Of a DNA stretch of 64,000 bases, positions 43,985 through 53,723 are shown piece after piece. The stretch is from Streptomyces sp. F001. GTDB taxonomy: Bacteria; Actinomycetota; Actinomycetes; Streptomycetales; Streptomycetaceae. Position 1 is the stretch's first letter. Every line of letters begins with the position of its first letter. Below the pieces are notes generated by a model. The model ran no database searches. It was not told the DNA's origin and saw only the letters and a list, made by a program, of their open reading frames with translations. Made by a program: the position numbers and the translations under genes. Where the stretch lies: assembly GCF_004187715.1 (NCBI RefSeq), contig NZ_QZWF01000002.1, forward strand, positions 682,001 to 746,000, in the 5' to 3' direction.

Positions 43985-44589
43985 GAGGCTCTCCTTTCAC
44001 CGACTGACAGGCGCTACCTTGATCAGTGCATGCCAGTCAGGTTGTAGAACAGCGGGCCGTGCCGGGACATTCCCCCGACCGACGGAAGCGGCGCTCACCT
44101 GCGGGTCATCGCCCGCCACCCGGCGCGGCCGCGCCTGCGGTCGGGCCGGCGTCCCGCGCCTGTGGCGGGATGTCGCCGGCAGGTCGTGCGCGGATCTACC
44201 TGGATCCGAGACCGGGCGGATCTGTCGCTGGGACCGGTACGGAGATCACACGCCGCGGTATGAGTCGTTGACGACCTGTCCGGAGGAGACGGCGGACCGG
44301 CTGGAGGCGCCGTCGTTGACAGGTGGCGAGAAGCCAGGGCTGTTGGACCTTCGTGCCCTGGTGTGGGGGCGCCGCCGAACCCTGACCGGGCGATCTTGTG
44401 GGAGCCCTTTCCCGGGAGCCGACGGAGCGTTCCGGGTGGCAGCGTCCGGGACGACGACAACTTCGGGCAGTTGCGGTTCCTGCGACCGGACACTGACTGG
44501 GACGCACCCGGCATCGACACCGGACTCGCCGAGATCTGCACGCGCCTGCCCCGCACCGGCGGTTTCCCGGGTGCGGGCCGTGTCCCTGC
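43985..44589. other. Promoter region of the second ribosomal run, then gene-poor DNA
   Basis: The first 70 bases hold the leader of the minus-strand rpmG, including GGCATGCAC (44027-44035, complement). The remainder has no supported gene; plus-strand frames here lead into the AbfB relic but lack recognisable sequence. Confidence 0.35.
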
Positions 44590-45041
44590 ACCACCTGCTC
44601 GACAATCTCGTGACCCGCTGGGGTGCTCCGGCCTGGCACCGCATCAAGTGCAGCAACCAGCCGGCCCGTTACGTCCGCCATGCCGGCTTCGCGGCGCGCA
44701 TCGACACGTATCCGTTCGATCCGTACACCGACGCGCAGTGGAGGCTTGTGCCGGGCCTCGCCGACTCGTCCGGGGTGTCCTTCCAGTCGGTCAACTACCC
44801 GACCCGCTACCTGCGGCACTACAACTACGCACTGCGGCTGGACGTCAATGACGGGACGGTGTCCTTCGCGCAGGACGCCACGTTCCACCGGACGGCGGGG
44901 CTGGCGAACTCGTCCTGGTCGTCGTTCCGCTCCCACAACTTCTCCGACAGATACATCAGGCACTACGACTACGCCCTGCGCCTCGATCCCGTGTCCACCG
45001 CGACCGACCGGGCCGACGCCACTTTCGCCGTCGGGTACTGA
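44590..45041 (+). pseudogene. AbfB (CBM42) arabinose-binding domain relic
   Basis: About 145 residues of a beta-trefoil AbfB domain: NQPARYVRHAGFAARIDTYP, SFQSVNYPTRYLRHYNYALR and SFRSHNFSDRYIRHYDYALR, the three characteristic Y-(I/V/L)-RH repeats. The catalytic arabinofuranosidase or other enzyme to which it belonged and any signal peptide are gone; upstream sequence in frame has no homologous character. Confidence 0.7.
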
Positions 45042-45059
45042 CCGCGCCAGGACCCATCC

Positions 45060-45291
45060 CGTCGCTTTCGTCAACTGCTGGAACGAACTGTTCCTGTCGG
45101 TGACGCTGATGAACAGCGACAGCAACAAGACCGTCCCCACGACCCTGAACGGCTTCATCTCCAGCTTCAACGTCGACCGGGGCTCGATGTCCGCGGCCGC
45201 CGTGCTGACCATCCTGCCCACGATGGTGCCGTCCGCCTTCGCCAGTCGTCACCTCGTCCAGGGACTCACGTCCGGCGCGGTGAAGGGGTGA
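45060..45291 (+). pseudogene. Sugar ABC permease (MalG type), C-terminal relic
   Basis: The last ~75 residues of a permease: VNCWNELFLSVTLMNSDSNK, TVPTTLNGFISSFNVDRGSM, SAAAVLTILPTMV and the end HLVQGLTSGAVKG, which is the normal C-terminus. Everything before the EAA loop is lost. It follows the AbfB relic on the same strand, so the two may be remains of one arabinoside-use locus. Confidence 0.75.
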
Positions 45292-45463
45292 GGGGGCACA
45301 CCTGCCCGATGCCTGTTGTGCAGCGCTGCTGTATCCGCTCGGTAACTTTTGAGGTGAGGTGAACGGGGGAGCCCGTGGACACGTACAAGCGACTGAAGGT
45401 GATCACAGCGCCCATAGTGGCCAGGTCACCCAACAGCTGTCTCTGTGGAGCTCAGGAGCAACG

Positions 45464-45895
45464 GTGGACACCTCGAAGCTGACCCGTCACCAACCTCTGG
45501 CCCTCGGGCTGTTTCGTGTCGTGATCGGATTTCTCTTCGCCTGTCAAGGGGCGGCGACCGTGTTCGGCTTGCTGGGCCGCAAGGCGACCGACGCGGGTGA
45601 GTGGCCCTACTGGTACGCCGGGCTGATCGAGCTGGTCTGCGGGGTGCTCGTCATGGTCGGCATGGGTACGCGTTCCGCTGCCTTCCTGAGCTCGGGCGCC
45701 ATGGCCTACGCCTACTTCACCGTCCACCAGAAGGATGGACTGTTCCCGTTGCAGAACGGCGGCGAAAGCCCGGCTCTGTACTGCTGGGCCTTTCTTCTGC
45801 TCGTCTTCACAGGGCCTGGAGCCCTGTCGGTGAGCGGTCTGCTCCGCGCTCGTCGCCCCGCAGATGCTCCACAGCCCAGCCCTTCGTCCGTCTGA
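45464..45895 (+). CDS. DoxX-family membrane protein
   Basis: 143 residues with four hydrophobic helices: LGLFRVVIGFLFACQGA, YAGLIELVCGVLVMVGMGTR, AFLSSGAMAYAYFTVHQKDG, and LYCWAFLLLVFTGPGALSVS. The FPLQNGGESPALYCW loop is typical of the DoxX group. GTG 45464 is preceded by CAGGAGCAACG; the upstream in-frame ATG is unlikely. In mycobacteria a DoxX protein forms a membrane oxidoreductase complex; here no such partner is adjacent. Confidence 0.88.
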   Translation: MDTSKLTRHQPLALGLFRVVIGFLFACQGAATVFGLLGRKATDAGEWPYWYAGLIELVCGVLVMVGMGTRSAAFLSSGAMAYAYFTVHQKDGLFPLQNGGESPALYCWAFLLLVFTGPGALSVSGLLRARRPADAPQPSPSSV

Positions 45896-46048
45896 CTCCG
45901 CGTGCACGCGGGAGCGCCCACAGGAGGGCGCCCCGCCGCGACGCGCAGGCCGGCAACCACCCCCCTGTCTTCTCGGCATCGCCTGGCGAGGAGCACCTCA
46001 CCGAGCTGATCAGAGACGCTCACACGGGCGGCCCGCCGCAACCGACGC

Positions 46049-47863
46049 ATGTTCCTCCACGTCCCACACGACGTGACTGCCACCTCAGCCGACCCGACCA
46101 CACAGGTGTGGCCGTACTGCGTGCACGGCTCCGGGGCGGACGGCGCCGGCTGTCGTGGCCGCATCGTCGAGCCGCACACCGTCTGCCTGGCCCATCTCAC
46201 CGACGCCGACCGCTCCGCCTACCTCGCCGGGTTGCAGCCCGGCGTTGACCTCGATCACCGTGGTACGTCGTTCACCGAAGAACTGCTGAGCGAACTGCTC
46301 GCCGCACTCACAGACCCTGCAACGGACGAGCCTCACTTGGGCAACGCCGTGTTCGACACGGCGCGGTTCAGCGGCGACGCCCACTTCGACGGGGCGAAGA
46401 TCAGCGGGAACGCGTCGTTCTATGAGACAGAGATCGTCGGTAATGCCTGGTTCTACGGGACGGAAATCGGCGGCGACGCCAGGTTCGACGACGCGGAGAT
46501 CGGCGGCAACGCCTGGTTTGTCAGTGCCAAGATCAGCGGTGACGCCGACTTCTACCGGGTGCACGTCGGCGGTGACGCGCTGTTCCAAAAGGCGCAGATC
46601 GCCGGTGAAACCCACGTCGTTGCGACGGAGATCGGCGGCGACGCCTGGTTCGACGACATGGAGTTCGACGGCGACCTCTGGCTCTCCGCTGCGACGATCC
46701 GGGGGAGTGCATCGCTTGCCGGGGCGACGTTCAACGGCAACGTCTTCTTCCACAGCACGGTGTTCGAGCGCACCGCCCAGGTGGGTCCGCTGGTGTGTGC
46801 CGGGACGCTGGATGTGTCGGAGGCGGTGTTCCACGGTGCCGTGACCATCGAGGCGTCGACAGCGGCCCTGCAGTGCACGCGGACACGGTGGGCTTCCACC
46901 GCCGCGCTGCGGCTGCGCCACACGGCTGTGGATCTGAGCGACGCGGTCCTGGAGTACCCGGTGAGCATCGCCGCCCGTGCCCGACCCTTCATCGTGAACG
47001 GTCTGGAGATGCCCGAACCCGATTCGACGGATCTTCCGGTGCAGGTCGTATCACTGCGGGGAGTGGACGCGGCTCACCTGGTCCTTACCGACGTCGACCT
47101 GACCGACTGCCTCTTCGTCGGGACCATCCACCTTGACCAGTTGCGGCTGGAGGGCCGGTGTCTGTTGGCCCCCACCCCCTCCGGGCTGCGATGGCGCGGC
47201 GTGTGGCCGGTGCGCTGCACGCCGCGCCAGACGCTGGCCGAAGAACACCACTGGCGTGCCACCCGTACCCGCGGCGCGGATGGCTGGGTCCCTGCGCCCG
47301 AGGGGGAGGCGGTGCTGGATCCGGCCGCGCTGGCACCGGTGTACCGGCAGCTGCGCAAGGCCTTCGAGGACGGCAAGGACGAGCCGGGGGCGGCCGACTT
47401 CTACTACGGCGAGATGGAGATGCGCCGTCACGACCCCGGCACTCCGCGCGCCGAGCGGGCCCTGATCGCCGCGTACTGGGCTCTGTCCGGCTACGGGCTG
47501 CGGGCCTCCCGTGCCCTGGGCTGGCTGCTGGCGACCATGACCACCACTGTGCTGGCGATGATGCTGTGGGGCCTCCCGCAGGACGACCCGAAACCGCAGA
47601 GCACCGGCACTCTCACCGGCCGCACCATCGCCATGACCACAGACACCCCCGATCCGGCCAATCCCCATGGGCCGTATGCACAGCGGATGTCGACCGTGCG
47701 GTTCGAGAAGTCCCTGCGGGTGGTGATCAACTCGGTGGTCTTCCGCTCCTCCGGCCAGGACCTGACCACGGCGGGCACGTACACGGAGATGGCCTCCCGT
47801 CTGGTGGAGCCGGCCCTGCTCGGCCTTGCCGTCCTTGCTGTACGCAGCAGAGTGAAACGGTAG
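46049..47863 (+). CDS. Pentapeptide-repeat protein with C-terminal membrane segments
   Basis: A 604-residue protein. After a Cys-containing N-terminus (VWPYCVHGSGADGAGCRGRI), residues ~95-250 form at least twelve 11-residue pentapeptide-type units such as ISGDAHFDGAK, IGGDARFDDAE and IGGNAWFVSAK, predicted to make a right-handed quadrilateral helix. Less regular repeats follow to ~380. The C-terminal third has PVYRQLRKAFEDGKDEPGAA and ADFYYGEMEMRR, the pattern of membrane-anchored streptomycete pentapeptide proteins, and two hydrophobic segments (ALGWLLATMTTTVLAMMLWG; LVEPALLGLAVLAV). Function unknown; some soluble relatives protect DNA gyrase. It precedes the NRPS operon by 176 bases. Confidence 0.85.
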   Translation: MFLHVPHDVTATSADPTTQVWPYCVHGSGADGAGCRGRIVEPHTVCLAHLTDADRSAYLAGLQPGVDLDHRGTSFTEELLSELLAALTDPATDEPHLGNAVFDTARFSGDAHFDGAKISGNASFYETEIVGNAWFYGTEIGGDARFDDAEIGGNAWFVSAKISGDADFYRVHVGGDALFQKAQIAGETHVVATEIGGDAWFDDMEFDGDLWLSAATIRGSASLAGATFNGNVFFHSTVFERTAQVGPLVCAGTLDVSEAVFHGAVTIEASTAALQCTRTRWASTAALRLRHTAVDLSDAVLEYPVSIAARARPFIVNGLEMPEPDSTDLPVQVVSLRGVDAAHLVLTDVDLTDCLFVGTIHLDQLRLEGRCLLAPTPSGLRWRGVWPVRCTPRQTLAEEHHWRATRTRGADGWVPAPEGEAVLDPAALAPVYRQLRKAFEDGKDEPGAADFYYGEMEMRRHDPGTPRAERALIAAYWALSGYGLRASRALGWLLATMTTTVLAMMLWGLPQDDPKPQSTGTLTGRTIAMTTDTPDPANPHGPYAQRMSTVRFEKSLRVVINSVVFRSSGQDLTTAGTYTEMASRLVEPALLGLAVLAVRSRVKR

Positions 47864-48039
47864 TCGGCGACCGCTGCACCGACTCTGGGCGCTGGGTCCG
47901 GGCCACCGTGGTCGGTGTCACCTGGCGAGATGGGGCGCTCACGATGCAAGAAGGTGCACGGCGCCTTCATACCTCGTCCCCCTGGCAACGAATACCTGGC
48001 AAGCAGGACGGTCGGTCGCCGCCAGCCCAGGGAGTGCGT

Positions 48040-50541
48040 ATGACGGGACACCAGCTCGAGGTGATGGGCACCGCGGCCGTCCCGGGGAGGGAAGAGACGC
48101 TCGCCCGGCTGCTCGCGGACGTCGCGAAGCTCGATGAGGTGCCGCTCGACAGTCATTTCTTCAACGATCTGGGGGCCGACTCCCTGGTCATGGCGCACTT
48201 CTGCGCGCGTGTCAGGAAGCGGCCCGACCTGCCGTCGGTGTCGATGCGCGACATCTACCGGTACCCCACCATCAGCGCGCTGTCGGCGGCGATGGTGGAC
48301 GGCGCACCTCAGGGCACGGCTCCGGGTACGCCGCCGGTTCCCGCCCCCGGCACACGGCCACGGCCACCGGCGGAACCGACGGGCCGTCCCCACTACGTGC
48401 TCTGCGGCGTCCTGCAAGTTCTGTGCTATCTCGGCTACGCCTGCCTCCTCGCCGTCGTCACCGCCCGCGGCTACGACTGGATCTCGGGCGGGAGCGGCCT
48501 GCTGCAGGCCTACCTGCGGTCCGTTGTGTTCGGCGCCATCCTGCTGGTGGTCCTGTGCGCTCTGCCCGTGATCGTGAAGTGGCTGCTGATCGGCCGGTGG
48601 AAACCGCAGCGGATTCGCGTCTGGAGTCTGGTCTACGTTCGCTTCTGGCTGGTCAAGACGCTGATCCGGTCGAGTCCGGTCCTGCTGCTCGCCGGGTCGC
48701 CGCTGTACCCGCTGTACCTCAGAGTCCTGGGCGCCCGGATCGGACGGGGGGTGACCTTCCTCTCGCGCAATGTGCCTGTCTGCACCGACCTGTTGACGAT
48801 CGGCGACGGCACGGTGGTCCGCAAGGACTCGCTGATCAACTGCTACCGCGCCCACGACGGTGTGATCGAGACGGGTCCGGTCACCCTGGGCCGGGACGCG
48901 GTCGTCAGTGAGGCGACGGTGCTGGACATCGGCAGCCGCCTCGGCGACGCATCCCAGCTGGGCCACGCGTCCTCGTTGCAGACCGGTCAGGAGGTCCCGG
49001 ACGGCGAGCACTGGCACGGGTCGCCGGCCCAGCCCACGGACGCCGAATTCCAGCCGGTGGAGCCCGCCCGCTGCGGCACCCTGCGGCGAGCGGTCCACGG
49101 AGTCCTGCTGCTGCTGACCGCGGTGCTGGCGTACGTGCCGCTGGCGGTGGGCTGCCTTGACGTGCTGCTCTCCCGCATCCTGGAGGGAGACACGGCGCTG
49201 GAGCAGGCGCAGACGTCCCCGGCCGGCTGGGCCTTCTACGTGGACGTGCTGGTGGTCACGGCCGTGATCTTTGCTTGCGCCGTGCCCGCCGCCCTCGTCG
49301 TCCTGGCCACCGTCCCGCGGCTGCTCGCCCGGTTCGTCACCCCGGGCCGGACGTATCCGCTGTTCGGCTTCCACCATGCCGTGCACCGGGCGATCCTCCT
49401 GCTGACCAACAGCAGGTTCCTCGCCCGCCTGTTCGGTGACAGCACGTGCATCGTGCACTATCTGCGCTGGATCGGTTACGACCTGTCCCGCGTGGAGCAG
49501 ACCGGATCGAACTTCGGCACCCGGGTCAAGCACGAGAGCCCGTTCATGAGCGCGATCGGCACGGGCACCATGGTCGCCGACGGCCTCTCCCTGATGAACG
49601 CCGACTACTCCAGCACGTCCTTCCGCCTGTCGCGGACCGCGATCGGAGCGCACAACTTCCTCGGGAACCGGGTCGCCTACCCCACACGCGGCAGGACCGG
49701 TGACAACTGCCTCCTGGCGACCAAGGTGATGGTCCCCGTCGACGGCCCGGTCCGGCACGACGTGGGACTGCTGGGGTCTCCCTGTTTCGAGATCCCACGG
49801 TCGGTGATGCGGGACAGCACCTTCGACGAGCTGACGAACGGGAACGGGCTGCGCCGCCGCCTGGCGGCCAAGAACCGGCACAACGTCGTCACAATGGCGT
49901 GGTTCCTGTTCGCGGGATGGCTGTACTTCTTCTGCATCACTCTGCTCTTCGCGTGCGCCGCGAGCCTCTACCCGCAGTGGGGCACGGCAGCCATCGCGCT
50001 CGCCAACGCCCTCGCACTGCCGTTCACCGTCCTGTACTTCATCCTGGTCGAGCGGGCCGTGACGGCACTGCACCCTCCGGGACCGCTGTTCTGCTCGATC
50101 TACGACCGCCGCTTCTGGCGGCGTGAGCGGTACTGGAAAGTTCCCTCGGAGACGTATGTGCAGGTCCTCAACGGCACGCCGTTCAAGGGATCCGCGTGGC
50201 GCCTGCTGGGTGCAAGCGTCGGCACCAGGCTGTTCGACGACGGACTCAGCGTGACCGAACGCGGGATGGTCACGATCGGGGACAGCTGCACGTTCAACGC
50301 GGGAAGCGTCGTCCAGCCCCACTCGCAGGAGGACGCCACGTTCAAGTCGGACCGCAGCGTGATCGGCTCCGGCTGCACCCTCGGCGTCGGAGCGTTCGTG
50401 CACTACGGCGTGCAGGTCGGTGACGGTGCCGTGCTGGCGGCGGACTCCTTCCTGATGAAGGGCGAGGTGGTCCCCGAGCGTGCTCGCTGGGCAGGGAATC
50501 CGGCTCGTCCCGCACTCGACGGCGGCGGAGGTGAAGGGTGA
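48040..50541 (+). CDS. Carrier protein fused to an NRPS terminal (Pls/PosA-type) membrane acyltransferase-like domain
   Basis: 833 residues, ATG 48040 with CCAGGGAG. Residues ~12-85 are a peptidyl/acyl carrier domain with the attachment Ser48 in FNDLGADSLV. The rest resembles the C-terminal domain found after A-PCP in Pls/PosA-family synthetases: several membrane helices (~110-135, ~160-185, ~350-375, ~400-420, ~610-665) alternate with three left-handed beta-helix (hexapeptide) blocks near residues ~235-315 (TIGDGTVVRKDSLINC), ~500-570 (AIGAHNFLGNRVAYPT) and ~745-820 (VIGSGCTLGVGAFVHYGVQV). This suggests transfer or export of a carrier-bound unit at the membrane. Unusually, the adenylation domain is on the next gene. 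Stop and next start overlap (TGATG). Confidence 0.85.
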   Translation: MTGHQLEVMGTAAVPGREETLARLLADVAKLDEVPLDSHFFNDLGADSLVMAHFCARVRKRPDLPSVSMRDIYRYPTISALSAAMVDGAPQGTAPGTPPVPAPGTRPRPPAEPTGRPHYVLCGVLQVLCYLGYACLLAVVTARGYDWISGGSGLLQAYLRSVVFGAILLVVLCALPVIVKWLLIGRWKPQRIRVWSLVYVRFWLVKTLIRSSPVLLLAGSPLYPLYLRVLGARIGRGVTFLSRNVPVCTDLLTIGDGTVVRKDSLINCYRAHDGVIETGPVTLGRDAVVSEATVLDIGSRLGDASQLGHASSLQTGQEVPDGEHWHGSPAQPTDAEFQPVEPARCGTLRRAVHGVLLLLTAVLAYVPLAVGCLDVLLSRILEGDTALEQAQTSPAGWAFYVDVLVVTAVIFACAVPAALVVLATVPRLLARFVTPGRTYPLFGFHHAVHRAILLLTNSRFLARLFGDSTCIVHYLRWIGYDLSRVEQTGSNFGTRVKHESPFMSAIGTGTMVADGLSLMNADYSSTSFRLSRTAIGAHNFLGNRVAYPTRGRTGDNCLLATKVMVPVDGPVRHDVGLLGSPCFEIPRSVMRDSTFDELTNGNGLRRRLAAKNRHNVVTMAWFLFAGWLYFFCITLLFACAASLYPQWGTAAIALANALALPFTVLYFILVERAVTALHPPGPLFCSIYDRRFWRRERYWKVPSETYVQVLNGTPFKGSAWRLLGASVGTRLFDDGLSVTERGMVTIGDSCTFNAGSVVQPHSQEDATFKSDRSVIGSGCTLGVGAFVHYGVQVGDGAVLAADSFLMKGEVVPERARWAGNPARPALDGGGGEG

Positions 50542-53500
50542 TGGCGAGGGCGACGGCACCGACCGACGACCGAACCCACGGCGGCGACGCACGGTCCGGC
50601 GGGGGGCCCACGGCCGACGTCGCCGCACAGGCCGGGGACGCCGCGCCCGCCGTCGGCGGCACACCGGCCGAGGGCGGCTTCACAGCCGTACCGCGCTGGA
50701 CCCGTGCCCCGGTGCCCGGCACCGCCGAGCATGTCACGCCCGTCCCCGCAGCGGTGACGACGGCCCTGCACCGGCGGGCCCGGGAACTCGGCGTGCCGCT
50801 CACGGCGGTGTTCCTGGCCGCGCACGCCAAGGTGCTCGCCACACTCTCCGGTGACCCCGTCGTCCGCACCGGCTACCTGTCCACGGCGGGCACCACGCCC
50901 CTGATCGTCCAGTTGACCGTCGGGCCCGGTACCTGGCGCCAACTGCTGCTGGCATCCCACCGGGCCGAATCGGAGCTGCTGTCGTCCCGGACCAGCTCGT
51001 CGGCCGACGCGCCGCCGCGCACGGGCGGGACCGCACCCCGCCCCGAGGCCGTGTACGACCCGACCGGACGCGGGCCCGCGGGCGAGAACGGCACCGTTCT
51101 CATGGTGACGGCGGCGGAGCAGGAGGGCCGCCGCGTCGTGCGCCTGCGCTACCGGACCGATCTGCTGGACGCGGACTGCGCGGCCCGGATCGCCGGATAC
51201 CACCTCGCCGCACTCGAACAGATCGCCGCCGACCCGGACGCCCCGCACCACCGGCACAGTCTGCTGTCAGCCGAGGAGATCCGGTTCCAGATCGACGGAC
51301 TCGCCGGTCCGCCCCGGGAACTGCCCGACCGGCGCTGCCACGAACTGTTCGAAGAGCGCGTGCGCAGCCACCCGGACGCCGTCGCCGCCGTGCACCGCGA
51401 CCGGCAGTGGACGTACGGCGAACTGAACGTGCGGGCCAACCGGCTGGCCCGTGCCCTGCTGGCGCAGGGGCTGGGCCCCGAGGACACGGTCGCGGTGGTG
51501 ACCGGGCGCGACCTGAACTGGCTGGCCGGCGTGCTCGCCGTCTTCAAGGCAGGCGGCGCCTACCTCCCCGTCGACCCGCACTACCCGCCCGGGCGCATGA
51601 CCACCATGCTCACCCGGGCCGCCTGCCGGTTCGTGCTCACCGAGCCGGGCGCCACCACGAACCTGGACGAGGCGCTGGACGTGCTGCCCGGCACCCGTAC
51701 GCTGCTCGTCCCGGAGATCACCGAGCGGGCCACCGACGGAACCGACTCAGGAGTCGAGGTGCCGGCCGACCGACTCGCGTACGTGTTCTTCACCTCCGGC
51801 TCCACAGGTGAGCCCAAGGGCGCGATGTGCGAGCACGCGGGCCTGCTCAACCACCTGTACGCCAAGATCGACGACCTGGACATCGGCGCGGGCACGGTCG
51901 TGGCGCAGACCGCCTCGCAGTGCTTCGACATCTCGCTGTGGCAGCTGCTCGCCGGCCTGCTGACCGGCGGCCGGACCCTGCTCGTCGAACAGGACGCGAT
52001 CCTCGACGCCGACCGGTTCCTCGACACGATCGTCGAGCGCCGGGTCAACATCCTCCAGGTCGTGCCCTCGTACCTCGACGTCATCCTCTCCGCCCTCGAA
52101 CGCGCCCCGCGCGACCTGCCGGACCTGCGCTGTGTGTCGGTCACGGGAGAGGCGCTCAAGAGCGAGCTGGCCCAGCGGTGGTTCACCGTCGGGCCCGGGA
52201 TCCCTCTGGTCAACGCCTACGGACTGACCGAGACGTCCGACGACACCAACCACGAGGTGATGGACCGCGCGCCCGCCGCCGACCGGGTGCCGCTCGGCCG
52301 GCCCGTGAACAACGTGCGCGTCTATGTCGTCGACGACAACCTGGTGCCGGTGCCGCTCGGCGCCCCCGGTGCCATCGTCTTCTCCGGTGTCTGCGTCGGC
52401 CGCGGGTACGTCAACGACGCCGAGCGCACGCGGCTCGCCTATCTGGACGATCCGTACCGTCCGGGGCAACGGCTCTACCGGGGAGGCGACTTCGGCCGCT
52501 GGCTGCCCGACGGGAAGCTCGAGTACCTCGGCCGCAGGGACGCGCAGGTGAAGATCCGCGGGTTCCGCGTCGAGATCGGCGAGATCGAGAACACGCTGCT
52601 CCGGGTCCCCGGCGTCCGAGACGGCGCGGTGGTGGTGACGGGGGAGGGGCACGGCAGGCAACTGGCCGCCTTCTACACGAGCGGGGAGACCCTGACCACC
52701 GACGACGTCCGCGAGCGGCTCGGCGACCTGCTTCCCGAATACATGGTCCCGGCCTCCTTCCACCAGGTGGCGCGCCTGCCGCTGACGGCCAACGGCAAGA
52801 CCGACACGAAGGCGCTCACGGCGCTGGCGGAGGAACTCGGCACGGCCGGCGACGCCTACCAGGCACCCAGGACGCCGACCGAACAGCGACTGGCGGAGAA
52901 GTTTGCGACGGTCCTCGGCATGCCGTCCGACCGCATCGGCCGGGGCGACAGCTTCTTCGACCTGGGCGGCACCTCCCTGTCGGCCGTCCGGCTCGCGGTA
53001 TCCCTGGACCGCCTGATCTCTTTGCGTGACCTCACCCGCCATCCGGTGCTGGCCGAGCTGGCCCGTCTCATCGACACCCGGACATCGGGCCCGCCCGGAA
53101 CGGGCGCCGAGGCCCGGGGGGTCCTGCGGCCTCTGCTGACCCCTGACGGACCCCTGCTGGCCGCCCTGGTCTGCTTCCCCGACACAGGCCGGACCGGCGC
53201 GGAATTCCTGCCGCTGGCCGAAGCACTGCGCGGCAGCGACAACGGCAGGGGGCTGACGGTCCACATCGCCGCGCAGCCGGACGCGGCACGGGTCGCTGCG
53301 GAGACCGGCCGGCTCGGCGCGCCCGGCATCCTGCTGTGGGGCGACGGCTCGGGTGCGGGGTCGGCCGTGGAGGCGGCCCGGACCCTGCAGCAGCGCGGGG
53401 TCCGGGTCCGTGGCGTGTTCCTCTCCGTGCGGTCCCCCTTCGGCTCTCTGCATGACGCGGAGCGGCTGACAGCCCCCGTCACCGTGCTGGTCGCCGCCGA

Positions 53501-53699
53501 CACGCCCGGTGACGTCGAAGCCGGCAGCGAGGCAGGCGAGGCGGCGATGGCCCGCCGGGCGCCCGGCGACTGGCGTTTCCTGGCCGAGCGCGTCGAGGTG
53601 CGGGACGTACCCGGCGGCGGTCACCACTTCCTGCGCACCCGCCCGGCGGAGGCCGCCGAGACCCTGGTCCGAGCCGCCTTCCCGCAGGCCGAGCCGTGA
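50541..53699 (+). CDS. Non-ribosomal peptide synthetase, C(partial)-A-PCP-TE-like
   Basis: 1,052 residues; ATG 50541 overlaps the previous stop and has GGAGGTGAAGG. Residues ~30-250 match only the C-terminal half of a condensation domain, with no HHxxxDG motif. The adenylation domain spans ~265-755: A3 FFTSGSTGEPKGAM (~416), A4 FDIS with the Asp that binds the alpha-amino group, A5 NAYGLTETS (~558), A7 YRGGDFGRW, A8 KIRGFRVEIGEIE (~671), A10 LTANGKTDTKAL. The PCP has its attachment Ser812 in DLGGTSLSAVR. The end (~880-1050) looks like a thioesterase with a GDGSGAG nucleophile elbow and GGGHHFLR His. Given the neighbours, the likely substrate is L-2,3-diaminopropionate (inference). Confidence 0.92.
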   Translation: MARATAPTDDRTHGGDARSGGGPTADVAAQAGDAAPAVGGTPAEGGFTAVPRWTRAPVPGTAEHVTPVPAAVTTALHRRARELGVPLTAVFLAAHAKVLATLSGDPVVRTGYLSTAGTTPLIVQLTVGPGTWRQLLLASHRAESELLSSRTSSSADAPPRTGGTAPRPEAVYDPTGRGPAGENGTVLMVTAAEQEGRRVVRLRYRTDLLDADCAARIAGYHLAALEQIAADPDAPHHRHSLLSAEEIRFQIDGLAGPPRELPDRRCHELFEERVRSHPDAVAAVHRDRQWTYGELNVRANRLARALLAQGLGPEDTVAVVTGRDLNWLAGVLAVFKAGGAYLPVDPHYPPGRMTTMLTRAACRFVLTEPGATTNLDEALDVLPGTRTLLVPEITERATDGTDSGVEVPADRLAYVFFTSGSTGEPKGAMCEHAGLLNHLYAKIDDLDIGAGTVVAQTASQCFDISLWQLLAGLLTGGRTLLVEQDAILDADRFLDTIVERRVNILQVVPSYLDVILSALERAPRDLPDLRCVSVTGEALKSELAQRWFTVGPGIPLVNAYGLTETSDDTNHEVMDRAPAADRVPLGRPVNNVRVYVVDDNLVPVPLGAPGAIVFSGVCVGRGYVNDAERTRLAYLDDPYRPGQRLYRGGDFGRWLPDGKLEYLGRRDAQVKIRGFRVEIGEIENTLLRVPGVRDGAVVVTGEGHGRQLAAFYTSGETLTTDDVRERLGDLLPEYMVPASFHQVARLPLTANGKTDTKALTALAEELGTAGDAYQAPRTPTEQRLAEKFATVLGMPSDRIGRGDSFFDLGGTSLSAVRLAVSLDRLISLRDLTRHPVLAELARLIDTRTSGPPGTGAEARGVLRPLLTPDGPLLAALVCFPDTGRTGAEFLPLAEALRGSDNGRGLTVHIAAQPDAARVAAETGRLGAPGILLWGDGSGAGSAVEAARTLQQRGVRVRGVFLSVRSPFGSLHDAERLTAPVTVLVAADTPGDVEAGSEAGEAAMARRAPGDWRFLAERVEVRDVPGGGHHFLRTRPAEAAETLVRAAFPQAEP

Positions 53700-53723
53700 A
53701 TCCGCGCATCCCGAGGAGAACCC

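Noticed and set aside
47491..50664. 1057-codon minus-strand frame opposite the NRPS terminal-domain gene
   Set aside because: No domain; the plus strand has strong domain evidence throughout.
50541..51290. Active condensation domain at the synthetase N-terminus
   Set aside because: Only the C-terminal half of the fold is visible and no HHxxxDG motif exists, so no catalytic condensation is claimed.
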